From: Modestobacter sp.
Lineage (GTDB): Bacteria; Actinomycetota; Actinomycetes; Mycobacteriales; Geodermatophilaceae
Direction of reading: 5' to 3'
Assembly: GCA_025965635.1 (NCBI GenBank)
Contig: JAOPWO010000261.1
Location: 1-10,086, forward strand
Length of the DNA stretch: 10,086 nucleotides
The position numbers were made by a program, and so were the translations under genes. Below, piece by piece: positions 7,311 through 10,086 of this stretch (the first letter of the stretch is position 1; every line of letters begins with the position of its first letter). Under the pieces are notes generated by a model. That model ran no database searches and was not told the origin of the DNA. It saw only the letters and a program-made list of their open reading frames with translations.

Positions 7311-7342
7311 ACTGACCATTAGTCCGTGACGCGGGACACTAT
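7311..7342. promoter_or_regulatory. candidate operator overlapping the operon promoter start region
   Basis: This AT-richer patch contains a partial 13-bp dyad, ACTGACCATTAGT (7311-7323). It also contains an imperfect inverted repeat pairing ATTAGTCC (7318-7325) with GGACACTAT (7334-7342), allowing a small bulge. The second covers the -10 box and the expected transcription start. That is where a repressor such as the adjacent ROK protein would be expected to bind. Symmetry is imperfect and no family-specific consensus is recognised. Confidence 0.3.
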
Positions 7343-7365
7343 GGGGGCAGATACGGAACGGTCAA
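7336..7365 (-). promoter_or_regulatory. sigma-70-type promoter of the sugar transport operon
   Basis: On the minus strand, TTGACC (7365-7360) is followed after 18 bases by TAGTGT (7341-7336). This matches the actinobacterial housekeeping pattern of TTGACx and TAnnnT. Transcription would start near 7329, giving a leader of roughly 45 bases before the GTG at 7285, with its GGAGG site. It is the best promoter seen in the window and lies in the gap between the regulator and the ATPase gene. Confidence 0.6.
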
Positions 7366-7369
7366 GGTC

Positions 7370-7461
7370 CCCGGCGGGCGTGACCGAACCGCAACCCGAC
7401 GGGTGCTGAGCAGGCCGCGTCGATCACGCTGCGGAGTGGGCAGGCGCGAGCACCCGGCGGG
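7370..7461. promoter_or_regulatory. three CCCGNCGGG palindromes upstream of the operon promoter
   Basis: CCCGGCGGG (7370-7378), CCCGACGGG (7395-7403) and CCCGGCGGG (7453-7461) lie 4 to about 95 bases upstream of the -35 box. The second and third are in addition arms of a longer inverted repeat: CCCGACGGGTGCT (7395-7407) against AGCACCCGGCGGG (7449-7461), with 12 of 13 positions complementary. Repeated dyads in a gap next to a regulator gene suggest binding sites, for the ROK protein or another factor. The motif is pure G and C in a GC-rich genome, and similar strings occur in coding DNA (for example near 7967), so chance is not excluded. No gene is seen in the remainder of this 241-base gap. 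Confidence 0.35.
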
Positions 7462-7526
7462 CGCGGTGGGAGGGAGCGGAACGGCGTGGATCGAGGTGCG
7501 GAGCTGCAGCGCGCAGAACGCAGCCG

Positions 7527-8699
7527 TCAGCGGGCCATCGCGGAGTCGATGGAGTCCTCGTCCAGGAAACCCTCGATGGCCATCAGGGCGGCGCCGCGCC
7601 GGCCGGAGAGGTCGGGGGCGTCACTGACCGTGATGTCCAGGCGGCGGGCGGCCAGCGGCAGGGACCGGCCGTAGACCGCCTCCCGGATGCCGGCCAGCAG
7701 CGGGGCACCGGCCTGGGCCACCCCGCCGGTCATGACGATCCGGTGCGGGTTGAAGAAGTTGACCAGGCTGGCCAGCACCGCGCCGATCGTCCGGCCGGCG
7801 CTGCGGACCAGCTCCACGGCGGGCCCGTCGCCCTGCGCGGCGAGCTCCACCACCTGCCGGGTGGTGGTGACCGGAAGCCCCGCGGCGAGGGCGTCACGCA
7901 GCAGCGCACCGCCGCCGGCGAGGGCCTCCAGGCAGTTCTCGTTGCCGCACCGGCAGATCACCGGCTGCCCGCCGGGCGAGGCCACCCCGATGTGCCCGAT
8001 GTCGCCGGCGCTGCCCTGGGCACCGCGGTAGACCCGGCCCTCGACGATGATGCCGCAGCCGATGCCGGTGCCGACCTTGACGACCAGCACGTCCTCGACC
8101 GACCCGGCGACGCCCATCTCCCCCAGCGCCATGACGTTGACGTCGTTGTCGGCGTAGACCGGGCAGTCGTAGCGCTCGAAGGCCGCCGGGATCGGGTGGT
8201 CGTGCCAGCCGGGCATGATCGGCGGGTGCACCGGCCGCCCGGTCGAGAACTCGACGGGCCCGGGGACGCCGACGCCCACGGCGCACACCTCGGCCGGGGT
8301 GAGCCCCGCCTCGGCCAGCACCTTCTGCGCCAGCCGGTCGACCTCGGCCAGCACCGGCCCGGGCCCGTCGGCGATGTCGATGGCGTGCCCGACGGTGGCG
8401 AGGATCTGCGCCGACAGGTCGGTGACGGCAACGTCGACGCTGGTCACCCCCAGGTCGACGGCGAGCACGCAGCCGGCCCGGCTGTTGAACCGCAGCAGCG
8501 TGGGCGGGCGGCCGCCGGTGCTCCAGCCGCGGCCACCCTCCTCGAGCAGGCCCGCCGCGATCAGCTGGTCGACCCGCGCGCTGACCGTGTTCCGGGACGC
8601 GCCGGTGAGTGAGACGAGCTCGGCCCGGCTGCTCGCGCGGCCGGTGCGCACGTGGCGCAGCAGGGCGCTGGCCGAGGCTGGGTGCGTCACGCGGGCCAT
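7527..8699 (-). CDS. ROK family transcriptional regulator
   Basis: A 390-residue regulator with an N-terminal winged helix-turn-helix (about residues 10-60; SRAELVSLTGASRNTVSARV is the recognition region) joined to a full ROK sugar-kinase-like domain. Visible ROK motifs are the phosphate-binding VDLGVTS (81-87), YADNDVN (182-188, Asp186 at the kinase catalytic position), KVGTGIGCG (208-216), GDIGHIG (232-238) and the zinc site of His236 with Cys249, Cys251 and Cys256 (CRCGNENCLEA). The ROK consensus CxCGxxGCxE has Asn255 in place of the usual Gly. Such proteins are usually repressors released by a sugar or sugar phosphate, and the adjacent co-directional transporter operon is the obvious target. 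The ATG at 8699 has no clear ribosome binding site. A leaderless GTG at 8690 is an alternative, with CTGACC at 8724-8719 as a weak -35. Immediately upstream lies a decayed transporter gene. Confidence 0.93.
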   Translation of the reverse strand: MARVTHPASASALLRHVRTGRASSRAELVSLTGASRNTVSARVDQLIAAGLLEEGGRGWSTGGRPPTLLRFNSRAGCVLAVDLGVTSVDVAVTDLSAQILATVGHAIDIADGPGPVLAEVDRLAQKVLAEAGLTPAEVCAVGVGVPGPVEFSTGRPVHPPIMPGWHDHPIPAAFERYDCPVYADNDVNVMALGEMGVAGSVEDVLVVKVGTGIGCGIIVEGRVYRGAQGSAGDIGHIGVASPGGQPVICRCGNENCLEALAGGGALLRDALAAGLPVTTTRQVVELAAQGDGPAVELVRSAGRTIGAVLASLVNFFNPHRIVMTGGVAQAGAPLLAGIREAVYGRSLPLAARRLDITVSDAPDLSGRRGAALMAIEGFLDEDSIDSAMAR

Positions 8700-8742
8700 A
8701 GTGACACGCAGCAGGGGCGGTCAGGGGCGCTGCGCGGCGTCG

Positions 8743-9502
8743 CCGGCCGCTACCGCTCTCCCCGACCAGCCCGAGCACCTCACCGGGCCGGATGGTGGAG
8801 CTCACCTCGTCGACGGCGACGAGGTCGGGACGGCGGGGACGACCCGGGTAGACGATCCGCAGGTCCCGCGCGGCGACGACCGGCGCGACGCCGGCCTGCT
8901 CCACGATCCGGCTTTCCGCCATGACCGCCACCCTGTCGACGAGGTCGGCGACCACCCCCCGTGTCCTGGGTGATCAGCACGATCGCGGTGCCGAGCTCGT
9001 CCCGGCAGCGGCGGCACAGCTCCAGGATCTCGGCCTGCACCGGGACGTCGAGTGCGGTGGCCGGCTCGTCGGCGATGATCACGCCCGGGCGGGCGCGAGG
9101 GCCTGGGCGATGACGATGCGGCGCTGCTGCCCGCCGGCGAACTGGTGCGGGTATCGGGGATGCCGACCCGGCGCAGGACGTCGATCGCCTTCGCCCGGGC
9201 CTCCTGCCGGTCGAGGCTCCTGGAAGACCATCGCGGCGTCCGCCCGCGGACCTCGCGCAGGTCCCGGCCGGCCCGGCCGACCACGTCACGGGTCCGGCTG
9301 CCGTCCTCGGTGGCCGGCAGCACGGTGCCGCGGGTGCGTGCGGACCCGGGAGCAGCCGCAGGATGCTGCGCGCGGTGACGGCGGTGACCGTGCCGCTGTC
9401 GGTGGCGAAGGAGACCTCGAGGTGGGTGATCCCGACGACGGCCCCCGACGACGTGGACCCGCGGGCGCGCCGGGGACGCGCACGCGGTCCGCCTGTGGCC
9501 AT
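8743..9502 (-). pseudogene. degraded oligopeptide-type (Dpp/Opp) ABC transporter ATPase
   Basis: Read on the minus strand, ordered pieces of a dipeptide/oligopeptide ABC ATPase are spread over all three frames. ITHLEVSFATDSGTVTAV (from 9430) runs into SILRLLPG with Walker A and about 25 residues missing. Next come DLREVRGR, then AMVFQEP (Q-loop, about 9214-9237). RQEARAKAIDVLRRVGIP follows, without the usual TSLNP stretch. Then YPHQFAGGQQRRIVIAQALA (signature, about 9096-9156), IIADEPATALDV (Walker B, about 9047-9079) and ITQD (H-loop with Gln for His). After a run of six C (8955-8960) comes VVADLVDRVAVM. A second ATPase then begins at VVAARDLRIVYPG and is cut at GLVGESGSGR (about 8743), at its Walker A. 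I count six frame changes and several in-order deletions. It looks like a former fused two-domain (DppD-DppF-like) gene, now non-functional. The outer limits are approximate; 9502 is an in-frame ATG. Confidence 0.85.
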
Positions 9503-9617
9503 CGAGGACCGAGGAGCCTCACAAGGCCACCACCCCGACCGATGAGCGGCCGTGGCTGTCACCGGCACGTGACCGTGCGGCGACGGGCGTCGCGGACAGG
9601 ACGATTCGACGCGTCCA

Positions 9618-9629
9618 CCGGGCGCCCGG
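9618..9629. terminator. 12-bp palindrome after the TPM-domain gene
   Basis: CCGGGCGCCCGG is a perfect palindrome 4 bases past the stop codon of the gene at the right edge. As RNA it would give only a 4-bp stem with a 4-base loop, and no T-run follows, so a terminator role is weak. Nothing else is recognised in the 131-base stretch 9503-9633 between this gene and the pseudogene. Confidence 0.2.
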
Positions 9630-9633
9630 GAGG

Positions 9634-10086
9634 TCAGAAGCGGCCGCCACCCCCGCGCCGGCCACGGCTGCCGGATCCGCCGAAACTGCCGCTGGACCGG
9701 CGCCCGCCGCCGCCACCGAACCCGCCGCTGCGGCCACCACTGCGTCCTCCGCCGCCCCCGCCGAAGCCGCCGCCGCTGGACCCGCCGCCATCGGAACCAC
9801 CGCGGGAACCGCCGCCGCCGAAGAGGATGCCGCCGAGCACCAGGCTGCCGAGGTCGATCCCACCCCGACCGCCGCCGCCCGGACCGTAGCCGGGACCACC
9901 GAACCCGCCACCGCCGTAGCCGCCGGCCGACCACCGGCTGACGTCGGTCTGGGCCAGGTCGAGCGCGTGCTGGGCCAGTGCGGCTGCCTGCTGCGCCTCC
10001 CGCAGCGCCGGCACCGGATCCACCGTGCCGGTGGCCACGGCGGTGTCGAGGTGCCGCTGCGCCTCGGCCAGCCGGGTGCGTGCCTC
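9634..10086 (-). CDS. TPM domain-containing (YgcG-like) protein, C-terminal part
   Basis: The frame is open through the right edge of the window, so only the last 150 residues are seen and the start lies outside. The visible part opens with an alanine-rich, heptad-like helical segment (EARTRLAEAQRHLDTAV... to about residue 48, LAQTDVSRW), probably a coiled coil. A short hydrophobic stretch IDLGSLVLGGILFGG follows at about 77-91. The tail is very rich in Gly, Ser and Arg and ends RGRRGGGGRF. This coil plus glycine-rich tail is the usual C-terminus of long actinobacterial proteins that carry an N-terminal TPM_phosphatase domain and are membrane-anchored. The TPM domain itself is not in view, so the assignment rests on the tail. 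A GTG at 10038 could be read as a start, but the coiled coil continues upstream of it in frame. Confidence 0.72.
   Translation of the reverse strand, partial: EARTRLAEAQRHLDTAVATGTVDPVPALREAQQAAALAQHALDLAQTDVSRWSAGGYGGGGFGGPGYGPGGGGRGGIDLGSLVLGGILFGGGGSRGGSDGGGSSGGGFGGGGGGRSGGRSGGFGGGGGRRSSGSFGGSGSRGRRGGGGRF

Noticed and set aside
4179..7315. Very long open frames on the plus strand, opposite the ABC transporter genes (up to nearly 590 codons).
   Set aside because: They are antisense shadows created by high GC content. Their translations are low-complexity and rich in His, Asp, Gly, Arg and Pro without recognisable domains, while the minus strand carries complete conserved proteins.
7503..7524. 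Inverted repeat GCTGC/GCAGC just after the ROK stop codon as a terminator.
   Set aside because: Only 5 bp with a 12-base loop and no T-run, so it is too weak to call.
9640..9930. Dense GGN/GGC repeat tract as a candidate DNA repeat or mobile element.
   Set aside because: It encodes the glycine-rich C-terminal tail typical of TPM-domain proteins, and codon-level repetition explains it.
8780..9934. A 384-codon minus-strand open frame spanning the pseudogene and part of the TPM-protein gene.
   Set aside because: Only short pieces show ABC ATPase similarity and the rest is an off-frame reading of the glycine-rich tail gene. It is not a real continuous protein.

Overview
The window is a very GC-rich stretch with strong GAGGAG-type ribosome binding sites, GTG as well as ATG starts, and an actinobacterial-style promoter. 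Gene content and protein style fit an actinomycete. Geodermatophilaceae (Geodermatophilus, Blastococcus, Modestobacter type) is my best guess from general resemblance, not from a database search. I see no rRNA, tRNA, CRISPR array, insertion sequence or replication origin.

Layout from left to right. A short hairpin (2-23) precedes a plus-strand pirin-family cupin gene (49-1026). It converges, with only 3 bases between stop codons, on a long minus-strand sugar locus read from right to left: ROK-family transcription factor (8699-7527), a 241-base regulatory gap with a good promoter (about 7365-7336), a double-domain sugar ABC ATPase (7285-5711), a permease (5714-4542, ATGA overlap with the ATPase), a 139-base structured gap, a sugar-binding lipoprotein (4402-3347), a 71-base gap holding a 13-bp hairpin, a Gfo/Idh/MocA-family oxidoreductase (3275-2094), and a sugar isomerase/epimerase-like TIM barrel (2037-1030).

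Upstream of the ROK gene, still on the minus strand, lies a heavily decayed oligopeptide-type ABC ATPase (about 9502-8743). It has recognisable ABC motifs scattered over all three frames and several internal deletions. The right edge holds the 3' end of a TPM-domain/YgcG-like protein gene (9634-10086, cut by the window end).

How the genes work together (inference): the lipoprotein, permease and ATPase import an unidentified sugar or sugar-like compound. The NAD(P)-dependent dehydrogenase oxidises a ring or chain carbon. The isomerase-like barrel then epimerises, isomerises or eliminates the keto product. The ROK protein is the likely local repressor. The dehydrogenase resembles, from memory, levoglucosan dehydrogenase and other enzymes that make 3-keto sugars, so a 3-keto-sugar route is a reasonable hypothesis. 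The substrate cannot be read from the sequence. The most unusual non-coding features are the hairpins bracketing the binding-protein cistron, three CCCGNCGGG palindromes upstream of the operon promoter, and the transporter pseudogene abutting the regulator.
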